The notes: generated by a model not told the origin, from the sequence alone. 64,000 bases of DNA from Obelidium mucronatum (GCA_025765595.1 JAIVFH010000002.1:795899-859898), one strand, 5' to 3'; positions 24,152-36,254 are shown, numbered from the stretch's first letter. Program-made: numbers and translations.

Positions 24152-26209
24152 ATGTCAAACTCGCCTTTCAACCCGTTTGCCGCACCACCACAGCCAGAGA
24201 GACAGCAGTCCAACGCTGGCTCAGTGAACAACAACTCCAATCCATTTGCAGTCTACCAGCAACAGCCGCAACAGCAACAGCAGCCGAGTCCGTTCAATCC
24301 CTTTGCCTCAAACTCGTCGAATCCCTTCGCGCAGAACCCCTTCACGCCTTCTCCCAAGCCGCAATCGCCGCTCTTTGGAAGCGACCCCCTCACCGCTCTC
24401 GCCAACACCTCCTCTTCAGCCTCAGCGCAACAGTCACAACCCCAAGCATCACCAGCCCCACCTCCACGCCACCACCAACAACAACATCAACAAACTAACC
24501 CGTTCCCTTCATCTGTCGCCGAAGCCCCACCTCCCTACGTGAGTCCATTCTCCAGCCCCGGGCACTCTCCAGCTCAACCACCGAGGAATCTGCCACACCA
24601 ACAACAAAGCAGTGCGCTTTCACAATCTACAAACTCTGAGTTGGACGAACAATTTGCGGTTCAGTTATCTCTAGAAGAAGGAGGCGGAGATGATGACCTA
24701 CAGCACAGCAGTTCAACGCGTTTATTCCAAAGTGTTGTGGGAAGCAGCAGCAGCAGCAACAATAACAACAACAACAAGAATGGTACTGCGAACCATCAAT
24801 CACAAGTCCAACAGGATGAAGCATATGCACGCAAGATCGAAGAAAGCGGGTCCCCTACGACTCCTATAAGGAATGGAAACCCAACATCAGCAGGACCTTC
24901 GGCAGGACGTGGAGAGAAAGGCTTTGATGGTGGGAATACGTCTGTGGCGGGGCTGACGTTGGGTGCTGCGGCTGTTGGGGTTTCTTCTGCCGATGATTCT
25001 GATGCTGAACTGGCAAGGATTTTGCAAGAGGTAAAACCACAAAGAATTTGTTACCACCATGTGTTGTTTTATTTTGTATTAATGCCTTTGGCGGAAAATT
25101 TATTTTAGGAGGAAGATGCCGCGTTTGCTCAAGATTTAGTGCACCAAGAACGAATACAACAACGCGAAATCGCGAGACGTTCGACAATAGCAAATAGCAA
25201 CGCCTATAATGCGAATAATGGAGGCAGTATCCGATCGCGAAACAGTGTGACTGGATTCCCTTCTCCTCCAAAATTGGCATTCCGATCCAGCGTGACTTCC
25301 ATGGGGCGATATAGTGGTGGTAGCTCATCATCACCAGGGTCAGCCACTGCTACTTCATCCCCGCGAAGACCTTCTGTGTTGGGCAAACCGGGTGTAGTTG
25401 AAGGAGGGTTTCCGGCCGAGCCTTCGAGTAACGGATCACGGTTTAGTTTGGGAGAATGCAGGGATTTGGATGTTTGCTTTTGGGGTGGGCAGTGCGTTAC
25501 TGTTATGGAAGGGGATCAAACGCTGCTTTATGTGAATTTGTTGGGTTGTTTCCCGTTGGAGGGAAAGTGGGTAAGTGACAGAAGCACTTTTTTTGAACCA
25601 TAATTAATTGCAAAATATGTAACCGCATAGGAAGTGGTAATGCAGCGGATGGATTCTCAAGGAGAGAATGTGTACATTATACAAGAGAATTTGAAGGGGA
25701 AAGCGTTTCAGATATTTGGTATTTCCTGTCATTATCGTGTTCTGTTATAATACTTGCCCTAATCATTTGCGCCCTAATTTCGATTTTATATCATGAAACC
25801 AGATCCTCAATCTGTAAAAGCAATCAAGTAAGCGAATACTATTTTGAAAGAGTGAACCGCAAAAAATAATTTTTTTATTTTTGGCAGCTGTGTGCGGACA
25901 AAACAAGGTCACCTCTCCTTCTCAACAATAACAAACACCGAAAAACTCGTCTGGCAAGACGGAGATATGCGGATTCAGAGTTCTGGTGGTGCTGGCGGCG
26001 GCGGCGGTTTCCTTGGTCTTTTGACACGAAAGAGTTCCGCATCACAAGGAGTAGGAAGTGGGATCACAGACCCGGATCTGTGTGCATATGTTATGAAGCA
26101 GGAAATGCAAGGCGAATTGAAGAGGTTTCGGATAAGGGTTGGCGGGCGAGGTATGAGTCGGGTAGACTTGGTAGTAGGAAGTTGGATTGGACAAGTGCTG
26201 CTAGGATGA
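24152..26209 (+). CDS. NPF-rich, UIM-like protein with conserved C-terminal domain, gene C2
   Basis: Divergent paralogue of B2, about 591 aa. Exons 24152-25030, 25109-25570, 25631-25718, 25803-25827, 25888-26209. The start MSNSPFNPF was chosen because it is the first ATG and gives an NPF at once; at least six NPF tripeptides occur within about 110 residues. UIM-like motifs are ELDEQFAVQLSLEEG (about 170) and DAELARILQEEEDAAFAQDL (spanning exon 1/2). The C-terminal domain reads RDLDVCFWGGQCVTVMEG, RTKQGHLSFSTITNTEKLVW and RFRIRVGGRGMSRVDLVVG. The 25-nt exon 4 has the same size and phases as exon 3 of B1 and B2, proving common descent. Function is unknown; a ubiquitin-linked trafficking adaptor is suggested by motif content only. 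Confidence 0.8.
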
Positions 26210-26357
26210 ATACCCATGTCTGAATAATAATGTTCTCTGACTCGAATTGAATAATGATAATGATAATTTGTGTTCAGTGAAACACTGTTAATTTTTGCTG
26301 ATTGATGTGGAGCACCCCCCAAAATTGCAATCGATAAACATCACAGGCAAAAACCAA

Positions 26358-28699
26358 ATGAACACAGGCAGTCAAAGCCGGTCCTCGCTCGCCACTACAT
26401 CACAGAGCCAACAGCGAACATCCCCGCGCAACTCAACCCGGAAACCCGCAGCGTCCCACGATTCAGCTGCAGCAAACTCCAGTCAGCCCTTTGGTAGCAT
26501 TGGGATGGGCCTTAACAACCTCTCGTCAAGTCTAGGCAGCGCATCAGGGGGCTCTGGGGCTTTATCAATCGGATCCGGTGGTTCAGGCAGTCTCGCAAAG
26601 GGACAATCACAGTCACTGCGGAATCCTTATTCAACAACAACAACAACCAACAGCAGCAGTCTGCCGCAAAACACAGCCTTCTTCCCTTTTGCGACAACAT
26701 CGACATTATCAATTGGTCTGGCTAATTCATCAACAGCCTCGAATGCTTCAAGCACTTCACCAATGATGCCACGTCGGCCTTCAGACCCAGACTTTGGACC
26801 GCTTGTTTTTGCGATGGACGACCTCAACGTACTCAGTCCTAAAGCCACTGTAAACAATGAATTCCCGGAACATCAGCAACAGCAGCAGCAGCAACCAGAT
26901 ACCCAGAAACAGCAGCATCAATTTCTAATCAACCTCTTCGCATCAACACTGTCACAGCAACAGCAACACCCAATCCCACAGAGATATAACAGCATCAATA
27001 TGGACGAAGAATTATCTCAATATTTCAACGTGGAAGATACAGAAGAAACCACTGCAACAGCAACAACAGCAGCAACAGCTCCATCAGCGAGCTTCGTAGC
27101 ACCATCTGCAGTTCGATCGGGCGGGTTTCTATTCCCACCGATTCAAACGCCAACCTATTCCATGAGTGCACCAACGCCGCGAGTCTTTTCGTTCTCAAAT
27201 GTTGTCGCTGCAGACGAAAATACGTTTGGAAGCCACGACGATAATGATGCTGTTCCAGCTGGAAGTCTTGCGAGTAGTGTGTTTAGTACTCTTTTGATGG
27301 AGGCTATGGAGCGGAATGAGGAGAGGCCGCCGAGTCCGCCGTTGGATCTGGGAGAGGGTTGGGAAGGAGTTGCGGCGGCAGCGGCCACGGCAGCGACTGG
27401 ATGCGGAGGGGGTGGTGGTATATCGATTTCTCTTGGGAAACGGGCTGGAGGTGGAGGTGGTGGTGGTGCAGATGTGGGTGATTTGTTCGGGTATGTGGGG
27501 TCAAGCCGTGTTCGAGAAGCGAGAGCAGCGGAAGCGGCGGATGGAAACTCTGTGACCACTACTGTTGGATTTCATGAGTCACAACGGCGTAAGGTTGTTG
27601 ACAGTGAGGACGAAGATGAAGACGATGATGGTGAAGAAGACGAAGAAGAGGACTATGAAGACTATGAGTATGATAATATGGAGAGCAGTACCATCAGTAT
27701 GGGTGGGAATCAGCTGTATTCTTCCAGTTTCAATCATCCCGTGGTGAATAGTCGAACAGAGAACGGGTTTGGGAACGGGCTTTTATTTCCTGGCGATGTT
27801 GACAAGCGCCGACAAAGTTGGAGTGGGGTGGATTCATTCAAGGAGCATTTTGCGAAACAACAACAACAGCAACAACAACAAAGTGCGCTTGGAACATTTC
27901 AGAAGGACGAATTAGCTCGGGCAAAGCAACTTCAGCAATTGCAGCTTCAGCAAGAAAAAGAAGCAGCAACTTCCGACCATTTTCGGAAACAGTCCCTCAG
28001 GGCCCAAGAGAAAGAAAAGCAATCGGACCATGATAATTCTGGGGGAGTTGTGATGCAGCAACGGGACTCTTCCATGTCAGGACTCTCTGCCCGGCTTAAA
28101 CAGCAAAAAGCCCCCTCTCCTGCACACTCCACATCTGCAGCCACGGCATCGACAACAACCGTTACTAAATCTTCTACTGAATACGAAAATGACGGTCATG
28201 GTGCAGAAAGTGCTGAAGATGACGATCCTGATTCTCTTGAATCATCACCTCCACTGTCCCCAAATATGGATCAAGACTGGGCGCCTGGAATAATAATACC
28301 GAATACGGCCAACAGTTCTTCGTCAAACACGAAGGCTTCTCGAGGGGTCGGACACTCGCGAGTTTCATTGTCTCCTCAGTCTAGCACTCTACACAGGACA
28401 AGTGTTGGTGCGAGCAACACGAGCGGGGGTCATGCTGGCGGAAATCGATCGCGAGACTATCAATGCAGCGTTTGCCGGAAGTGGTTCTTGAGGAGGCAAG
28501 ATTTAAGGAGACATGAGGTGACACATAGTAAAGTAAAGGCTTTTGCATGTCCTTTGGGATGTGGCACAACTTTTGGGCGAAGTGATGCCCTGTCGAGGTG
28601 AGTAATTTTCTTTGTTTCTTATTAGTCTGTTGTAAAACTAATTTCAATCGAAACAGACATTTAAAGGCACGTCGGTGCATGCAGAATACAAAGGAGTGA
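26358..28699 (+). CDS. C2H2 zinc-finger transcription factor (paralogue 1 of 3)
   Basis: About 760 aa in two exons (26358-28597, 28657-28699). Most of the protein is low-complexity (Ser, Gln, Gly, Glu/Asp runs), as in fungal activators. The motif PSDPDFGPLVFAMDDLNVLS near residue 140 is echoed in the gene at 37342. The C-terminus has a canonical finger YQCSVCRKWFLRRQDLRRH (C-x2-C-x12-H-x3-H) and a second, atypical one, CPLGCGTTFGRSDALSRH ending in Cys rather than His. The intron splits this second finger before its first His, as in both paralogues. The first in-frame ATG (MNTGSQ) was taken as the start. DNA targets cannot be inferred. Confidence 0.85.
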
Positions 28700-28892
28700 T
28701 TTGGAGTTGTACTTTTTGGTTTAGTGGTTGTGGTTTTGTTTTCATTGCTATCTATTTCTTTCTTTCTTTTGCTGTTCCTCGTTTAGAAAACTGTGTATTT
28801 TTAAGTATAAATTTTCCTTCTATCGTCCTCTTCTTTTTTTGGGTGGCGACAAAGACATCCGAGACACCCAACAGACACCGAGAAATCCGCCA

Positions 28893-30133
28893 ATGATGAC
28901 GTCCTTGTCTGCGCAAGCTCAGTCTTCGATCAACCAAGAGAGTGTCCTGGTGGGTTCTTATTCCCAGTCTGAGTATGCAACTACAGGGACGAGCTATCCA
29001 GAGAACGAGGAGCAAGCGGCAACTTATGCGTACAATGAGGGTGTGGGGACCGGTGCTAGATCCAGCTTGTACGGACAGCCGTTAGCTCAGCAGCTGCAAG
29101 ATCAGCCCGAGTATCCGAAGTATGAGAATGTCCCTGAGCAGCGGCAACAGGAGCAAGTGTTTCACCAGCAGCAGCAATTCTACCAGCCAGAGCCAAACTA
29201 TCCTTCATCATCCAACCAAACCAGCCAAGCCGGCTTCATGAATCTGTTGATTGCAAGCCAGCTGGCAACTGGTGCTCAGCCAGCGTCTCCAATGCTCCCA
29301 CCGCCTTCAATGTTCCAAAACCAAAATGGGATTGGAAATGAAAGTGGGCACTTTGGTACAGCCTCCACCTCAACCGCCCTTCCGCTGCCACCCCCACAGC
29401 AACATCAGCAACAATCTGCTCCATCCTTTGAGTCCTTCCAAAATCAATCTCAGCCCATCAATAGTTCTGTGCAGTATTACCAACAACCAACATCTTACAA
29501 TAACACGTATTCCCCACCCCTTCACCAATCAACGCTTCAACAACACTCCCCTCCTTTGTCGAACCAGCAATTACCGCAGCCTAATCAATCCAAACCATAT
29601 GCGAGTTCCATGTTAACTCCGCAGTCACTGTTGCCAGTGTTGCCACGACCAACACAACCGCCACGCAGCTATTCCCAAACGCAGGTTCTCCAGCCACCAC
29701 AAACACAATCATATCCACAACACCAGCAACAGCTACAATACCACCACCAACAGCAACCAGCGGCAGCTTTACAGCAACAGTACCTTCCACCAATTTCGAC
29801 AGCTTCGACAACACCATCAACCTCCTCTGCTATTCTCCACAAAACCGCCGCATCAGCAGCTGGTATCGGAAAGGATGGGAAGGATAATCGTTCAAGGCAA
29901 TTCACGTGTGCTACATGTATGAAAGGGTTCTTGCGAAAACAAGATCTCAGTCGACATGAAGTAACCCACAGTACAGTAAAAGCTTTTTCATGTCCGAATG
30001 GTTGTGGAACGAGTTTCGGTCGAAGTGATGCTATGCAGAGGTACTTTCTTTTATAGATAATATGATGATGCGTATTACTAAACATATCCTTCCTGTTGTT
30101 TGAAGGCATATCAAAGCGAAAAGGTGTTCATAG
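28893..30133 (+). CDS. C2H2 zinc-finger transcription factor (paralogue 2 of 3)
   Basis: Two exons (28893-30040, 30106-30133), about 390 aa. A Gln/Pro/Ser-rich body is followed by FTCATCMKGFLRKQDLSRH and CPNGCGTSFGRSDAMQRH-IKAKRC, the same pair of fingers as in the genes at 26358 and 37342. The intron interrupts the second finger at the same codon (R|H), so the three genes arose by duplication. It begins MMTSLSAQAQ; the ATG at 28893 is followed directly by a second ATG. Probably a nuclear sequence-specific regulator. Confidence 0.83.
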
Positions 30134-30568
30134 AAGGATGTTGGCTTTTGTTATCTTTTTACTTCTTTTGTTTTTCTTACTCTGCGTTATAGAGGTTTGC
30201 TTTCTTGTCCTTTTTTGCTTCCTTTTTTTCGCTATGATGAACAGCTTTTTCTTAAAAGCATTGAAACTCGGGGGAAGCGCGTCTACGTTAATAAAGAACA
30301 TGAATACATGTCTTAAAAATTCAGTTTGGAGATGTAAATGAAGAAAAATCTCATTTCAAGTTAGAGAAGAATTCTTGAATGAAGTAAAAAAAGGCAGATT
30401 TTTTCGTAGCCCCAAGTGAAACCTGTCACTTCTGTGTTTTTGTACCTGGAAGTCTCGTTATTTCTCCGCATTCAAGGGCTCTGAGAACCGCTGTTGATCA
30501 GCGATTTCCTCAACTTGCTCACATCTACAGTACTATCTCTGGCTTATCAAAAACAGGCAAGCCACGGA

Positions 30569-31435
30569 ATGACACTGCCTTCAGTCCCAGCAACGTCACA
30601 AGACGATGCTGTCGCGCAAACTGTCATACTACTGTGCTCTTTTGGAGGGGCATGTCTGTTGGGCTTTGCCTATGTTCTATATCAGTACTTTCTGGAACGG
30701 AGGAAAGCTGTTCTTTCCATCATCAAAGATTCGGATCTGGAAAGTACCGGCGGAAGCAGTTGGAACAGTAGGCAGGGGAGGTTGTTCTGGAAGGATGACA
30801 GTATGAATTCCAGCAAGCAGACACCGAAGCCAACTGCGAAAAGAAGCAATGATTTGGATGAAGTTATAGTTGTTGCGGGTGAAAAGAAGGAGTCAAAGCA
30901 TGAAAGACGGAATGACGAAGTGACAGATAAGCAGCAGGTGCTTCAGTTCAGTGGAGACGCCGTGATGGCGAATGTGTCTGCAATTAGTCTACCGCCAAGC
31001 ACCATTTCACCAGAAGCTGGCGAATCAACCGTATCAAAACCAGTTCCGGCGGTAAAACGAATTGATTTGGCCTTTTTGGCCAAAGCAACTGAGAGAAGAA
31101 GCGCAAGCACAGCCTCAGCCCAAACCCATGCCACCACAATCCCTCCTTCAGCTGCCATTACGAATAGCGCATCAATTACGCAAAACTTAAATCCACTCAT
31201 TCCTGGCACTATCCCGCTACCCCCACAAAAACTACAAATAATAACTTCAAGTGATGCTGGATACTCACCTGAAGACGTTTTGATTCCAAGAGACACCACT
31301 CGAAAATCATCGACTCCAACGCGAGCAATGAGTGCAAGAGAGAAACACCTTCAAAGGCAAAAGAACCAAGCACAAGGTCGATGTGCGGTTGTCGGCTCTC
31401 CACTCAAGAATGTTGCGATGGAGTTGCTCGATTAA
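30569..31435 (+). CDS. Single-pass membrane protein, paralogue F
   Basis: About 288 aa, intronless. A hydrophobic segment (VILLCSFGGACLLGFAYVLY, residues about 20-42) is followed by a basic stop-transfer (LERRKAVL), so the large Ser/Thr/Lys-rich C-terminal part is probably cytosolic. The C-terminus has AREKHLQRQKNQ then VVGSPLKN. It shares the TM-RRKAV arrangement and an SPLK tail motif with the next gene, so the two are a diverged tandem pair. No enzyme motif is visible; function unknown. The first ATG (MTLPSVPA) was used. Confidence 0.6.
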   Translation: MTLPSVPATSQDDAVAQTVILLCSFGGACLLGFAYVLYQYFLERRKAVLSIIKDSDLESTGGSSWNSRQGRLFWKDDSMNSSKQTPKPTAKRSNDLDEVIVVAGEKKESKHERRNDEVTDKQQVLQFSGDAVMANVSAISLPPSTISPEAGESTVSKPVPAVKRIDLAFLAKATERRSASTASAQTHATTIPPSAAITNSASITQNLNPLIPGTIPLPPQKLQIITSSDAGYSPEDVLIPRDTTRKSSTPTRAMSAREKHLQRQKNQAQGRCAVVGSPLKNVAMELLD

Positions 31436-31759
31436 ATTAATTAAGTTAAGGAAAAAAAAACACGACAAAATATTGTTCAATAAATAAAGAAGGCCGTTGA
31501 TCGGTTACTTTTCATCTTATCGCCTTTTTCCAGTTCAGAAAGGAAAAAATATCTTCATAGGGTTAGGGCACCATGTGATAAGCAATAACCATACGACCAA
31601 CCGCGACTTGTATAGCTTGACAGTTTTAATTATTCGTTTCTTGCTTTATTATTAGCATTGAAAAAATTCTCAGAAAAGCCCACGAACCCTTGAAATTCAT
31701 TCTGGGGATTCATTCTTTGATTCATTGATTGCTCATCAATTGTGTCAACAACCTTGAAA
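31436..31759. other. Intergenic region
   Basis: AT-rich 324-bp spacer between two same-strand paralogues. An AATAAA signal lies near 31480, 45 bp after the stop of gene F. Nothing else supported. Confidence 0.4.
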
Positions 31760-32617
31760 ATGGTGCTTACCAGTGCTGCTGGCACAGCTGCAATTGTATT
31801 GGGAATGAGTGTTGTGGCTGTGGCATATCTACTAGTGCTCGTTCAACGAAGGCGAAAGGCAGTAGTTGCAGGAAACGATTTCAGCTGTGTGGAAATCAAT
31901 GACTCAAGGGACGCTGACTCTGTTGTGTTGCTTGTGGAAGACCCTGAAGTGCCTGAGTTTTCAACTAGCACCCAGAGGTGCCGCCAGTCAGAACCAGAGA
32001 TTGCTCAACGAGAAAGGCCTAGGAAATCAAAAGCAATCGCTGGGAGCATTGGTTTTCTGGAGCCCCAAGACACATGCATATTGATCAAACAACATCCATC
32101 CCAACCAACCATCTCGATAACACCACCACCGCTTTCTCCCATGAACGAACCAAGAATATACCCTATTTTCGAACCGCGATCGAATGCTGCGCGAATCTCT
32201 GGGGAAACTGAACTTTTGCCACTCGTCAAGACTTCAAGCCCCCTTATTACAAATGGACATCATCAGCAACAACAACCCCGTCTCAACTTTTCTCTAATAT
32301 CACAAGCAACGCAGAAGAGAAAGTCTGATAAAGTGAGTTCAATACCCGCAACCGCACAACAACAAGAAAATCAATCCTCCGTTGGGGAAAGAGACGAATT
32401 ATTGGAATCCTTGCTGGAATGCGTTCGGATTGCAAATTCCAAAGCAGCCAAGGGTGAGCTGGTGACAATACCCGGAGCCCCTGTATCGTGTCCTCGTGGC
32501 GGGTTCCTGATGCGGCGACGCGTCCAGATGGGACAGACAAGGCGACGCGCTGCTTTCCATTCTGCACGGAAAGAGAGTTCGCCGTTGAAGCAAGAAGTTT
32601 TTAGCAATGTATCGTGA
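31760..32617 (+). CDS. Single-pass membrane protein, paralogue G
   Basis: About 285 aa, intronless. The N-terminus is a hydrophobic anchor (GTAAIVLGMSVVAVAYLLVL, residues about 8-28) followed by QRRRKAVV, then a long polar region with PPLSPM and a basic C-terminus (MRRRVQMGQTRRR ... SPLKQE). Architecture and tail motif match gene F at 30569. The ATG at 31760 is the first that places the hydrophobic segment at the N-terminus (signal anchor). Role unknown. Confidence 0.6.
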   Translation: MVLTSAAGTAAIVLGMSVVAVAYLLVLVQRRRKAVVAGNDFSCVEINDSRDADSVVLLVEDPEVPEFSTSTQRCRQSEPEIAQRERPRKSKAIAGSIGFLEPQDTCILIKQHPSQPTISITPPPLSPMNEPRIYPIFEPRSNAARISGETELLPLVKTSSPLITNGHHQQQQPRLNFSLISQATQKRKSDKVSSIPATAQQQENQSSVGERDELLESLLECVRIANSKAAKGELVTIPGAPVSCPRGGFLMRRRVQMGQTRRRAAFHSARKESSPLKQEVFSNVS

Positions 32618-32794
32618 TGTGAATAAATAATGAAGTCCTCAACTCTGAATCATATCCTGGACGTAGTTTGCTTCTCCATAAACTTGAAGAGCAGAGTCTC
32701 ATTTCCTGGTTTGTACGAGCCAACTACATTTCAGGTAGGCTTCAGAATAAAGGTAGTTGGGATGAGGCTTGTGTAATTTGAGGGAAAAAAAGAA

Positions 32795-33273
32795 ATGAGA
32801 ATGTTTGGCAGCCTCGTCTTCTTGCTCAGCTCCCTTGCCCATGCCCAAGGTACTTTCCAAACACATTGCAAATATTAGTAGTGATGATCCTGACAGCTTA
32901 GTTCATAGTTAATATGGGCAGCCTGGTTCCAGTTGCATCTCCATGCGAAACAACAGCACGGCAAGTGGCAAGCATGTTCCAAGGCTGTGGATTCGGCGTC
33001 TCTATAAATTCAAATGTATTTGGCGATCAAACTGCTGCTGTGATTAGTTGCGTTTGTCGGCCTGTAAGTGCGGTGCGTTTTTCAATAGTCATCACTTAAT
33101 TTGTGTGATCACAGGCCAATTTACAGCTGGTAGACTCCATCGTCCCTGTTTGTGGAGTCGATTCAGCAAACTATAATATACAATCCATCCATAATGCATG
33201 CAATCAACGGTCGTCGGGTGCTTTGGCACTCTTGTCGGTGTCCACACTCGCAATCGCTGCAATTCTCCTATGA
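32795..33273 (+). CDS. Small secreted cysteine-rich, GPI-anchored-type protein
   Basis: Three short exons (32795-32849, 32909-33063, 33115-33273) give about 122 aa. A signal peptide (MRMFGSLVFLLSSLAHA) is followed by six cysteines (SPCET, QGCGF, ISCVC, PVCGV, NACNQ) and a C-terminal hydrophobic tail (ALALLSVSTLAIAAILL) directly after RSSG, the layout of a GPI-anchor signal. The whole resembles small fungal cell-surface cysteine-rich (CFEM-like) proteins, but the cysteine count is below the CFEM eight. The splice phases close exactly, which supports the model. Confidence 0.65.
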
Positions 33274-33345
33274 TTCCAAACATCAAACTATTCTCTTTAA
33301 TTATATCGTTAGATCACTTTAGAATAAACGAAATCGTCAGTAGTA

Positions 33346-36198
33346 TTACAATGCTCCACACAAGTCAGCGACCAACTTTGGCAACTGTTTATCCACCTCT
33401 GCATGTGTTAACCTGACAAAAATACATACATCAAAAGTGAATTTTCATTCTATATTAAATTCTTAGGGGGCATACTTACGTTTCTTTCAATCGCAGTGTG
33501 AAATCTTCTTTTGTTGGAAGCGACCCATTCATGATATCGTAGAGGCCAACCCCAAAGAACTATCATACGTTTAATCGTGAATTCAGGAATCGGAAGGAAT
33601 TGGAAAATCAAAATTCTCAAACGTACCTCCTTTGACAAGCGACTCATTTGCACAGCAATGTCCGGCGATATACTAGCTCCCGAGCTTAAATCGACACAGC
33701 CAAACTCATTTATTCGGTTTTGTTTTTGTTCGCGATTCTGGAATATTTCCAAAAGAGATTTTCGGATTCCACTTTCCAACCGAGATACTTGTTGCTCGGA
33801 AACTGTCAATGACTTTTGGAGGGATTTGATTCGCTGATTATATTGCGATTCCAGCTCTTGAGCGTTTTCTTGAGTTGATGTGGTGGTTGCTATTGATTTC
33901 ACAAGAATTTCCATGTCCTGAAATGGTAATGAGAATCGATGGCAAACTCAAAAGACTCTACTTGTTATTTACGTTGAATTTTCGTTTCCATTCTTGCAGC
34001 TGAATTTCCTTACACCTCAAATCATTCCCAAGACGTTGGTTCTTGTCCCGTAACTTCTCGCTCTGGGCCGCCTCTTTCTGGATGGGGTCAACTTTTGACA
34101 GCACTGCATCGAATTTCGTTTTTAAATCTTGAAACAGGTTTGTTTTGATTGCTATAGTTGCCCTATTTTTTGATACTTTTCGAATAAGGTAAAAAGGGGC
34201 GAGGGACGAAAACAATTACAATGCATTCTTCAGCTTGACTTTCAGTGATGAATTTTCTTCCAAAATAGCCTCTGTTTTCCCGTGAAGATCGTCGATGATG
34301 GCATCCTATTCACGCTGCAATTAGAATTGTATCTTCGCACCGTGTAAAAAACCTTTGCTTGGACAATTGACTTTAACCGGCCAGAATTTTCCTTCAAGCG
34401 TTTCATATCAATTGTCATGGCGTCATAGTTATCACTCTTTTTTTTGATTTGAGTTTTTAGTTTCTTCAACATCTCGATATTTTTTTTTAAAAAGGGCAGA
34501 ATGTCATACCAGTATGGTATACTTGTGAGCCGTCGTTTCAAGTGTGTCTGCGAGATTCGACATTCTTTTTGATGCGTCTTGCTTTTGCGTCTCTAAAAGT
34601 TTCAAAGCCTTCTGTCTGGAAACTTTTGGAGATCAAAAAAAAAAAAAAGAGAGAGATAACGAAAGACGTACAATGCCATCCAGTCCTCATTTGTTCGTTC
34701 TTGAGAAACAGCTCTCTCGTATTTTAACATAACCTTTGTTAGTTGCCTATTTTGGTTTTCGTGTTGAAGGCGAATCAAAAATCAAACGTTTTGTTATTTT
34801 TTGGACATACTGTTGCAACTCATCATTCAGTTTGCGAAAGGACGCGATATCTGCTTCATATCTGTCTTTTGAGAACTTGAGTTCTGCTTCTAAACGCTGC
34901 ACCATCATTGTTGCGTGCTCTCCAGTCCCATGGTACGCTTCCATTGGACGATGGAGGGTGTATAGATGGATGAGCACGACTTCCATCGTGTATTGTGGAT
35001 ATGGAAGAAGCTGATTGTGGCGGCTGTGACAGGTGATGTCAAAATGAGATGTCCTTTCGGTTTCAACATTCTAAAAGTCATCGCTTACCAATCCCAAAGA
35101 AGTCTTAAGATGCATGATATTCTTTTGATTTGATTCATTGACTTTCGCAAATGTCTCATTCAATAGCTTGTATTCTGCACGAGAGCGTTCCAACATTTCA
35201 TTTGAGATTCTCTGCGAGATGAGATACAACATAAAAACATGCTGGTTAGAATTCATTAGGATTTGCTTGGGACTAGTGTATTTCAAACCAGTTCAGCCTC
35301 TGTTGCGCCTATTCTGATCTCCATTTCCTCAATTACAGTCGATTGCGCACTTGCATCGATCCTCCGTTTGCTTCATGATCTGAATGAGTTCTTGCTCTTT
35401 AGATAGCGCGACAGAATAACTCGTTTCCAAGGTCACAAAGTCGCGTTTCAAGATTTTGTGAGCTCGCTTCTCATTCTCCAATCTCGACTGCATCAGATGT
35501 TCAATTAAGTATCATTGAGAATGGATTGATCTATACCTTCAAGGATTCGATTTGTAAGAAAAAGTCCTCGCTTTTCGTCAACTTTGATCCCCTTGTCCAC
35601 CAAATTCTGATCATACTCTTTTGGCTGCTCTTTTCCCTGAACGGCATTCATGTATTGTACCATTTCATGTCCAAGATCTGAGCTCTCGAACATCTTTAGT
35701 CTCATTATCTGGTGGATGCTGGGATTTGACGTACCGGAATTCGGTGAGTCCATCACGTACAAACCGCCAAACAAGACTTCGGGGAACCAGTTTATACACG
35801 GCGACTCCTTTCACGAGATTCACGATGAGTGATTCGAGAGAATCTACAGAGTTACGGAGAGCGGCAATTTGTGCCATATGAGATGAATCCATTTTCCTAG
35901 AGCTGTTGTAGATTTGGAAGGGATTGTACGTTATTGCCAGTCTTTGTGGCAGCAGATGTCCCCACTTTGAGATGCGATGCTGTTCTATATCAGAATCATA
36001 TGGCTGTGGGGGGACATGGTCGTTGGCGGGTGCATCCGAGTAGTTTGAAGAGAAGCTGATGCTTTCCGCGTCTCGAAGGATTTGGGTCAATCTCTGTTGC
36101 CAACAGCGCGTTTTTATTATATATTATGATTTCATCAAGTTAATTACGGTTTGGATCGGCTAAATACTTACTTCTATTTCGTGCTTTTGATTTGACAT
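33346..36198 (-). CDS. Multi-exon coiled-coil protein (unrecognised, frame-disrupted)
   Basis: Begins MSNQKHEIE (36198-36172), then an exon from 36093 with LTQILRDAESISF and a globular stretch (YKLVPRSLVWRFVRDGLTEF). Several exons of predicted coiled coil follow (SRLENEKRAHKILKRDF, QDLKTKFDAVLSKVD, QELESQYNQRIKSLQKSL). It ends with the conserved-looking EFFGVGLYDIMNGSLPTKED and LTHAEVDKQLPKLVADLCGA, stop at 33346. Joining exons needs one-base corrections, all of the extra-base kind, near 35694, 35536 and 35358 and near 34215. Exon borders between 34215 and 35500 are uncertain. A ciliary or centriolar scaffold is possible given its style, but no family was recognised. It faces the APH gene with 56 bp between starts. 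Confidence 0.55.
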
Positions 36199-36254
36199 TG
36201 GATGTTCTTCTTCTTTTAGTTATTTGATTTATTTTTTATTTAAGTTTAATTGTG

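Noticed and set aside
33590..35700. Plus-strand small ORFs in the coiled-coil gene region
   Set aside because: They are short antisense shadows; the minus strand has paired splice sites and heptad-like sequence.
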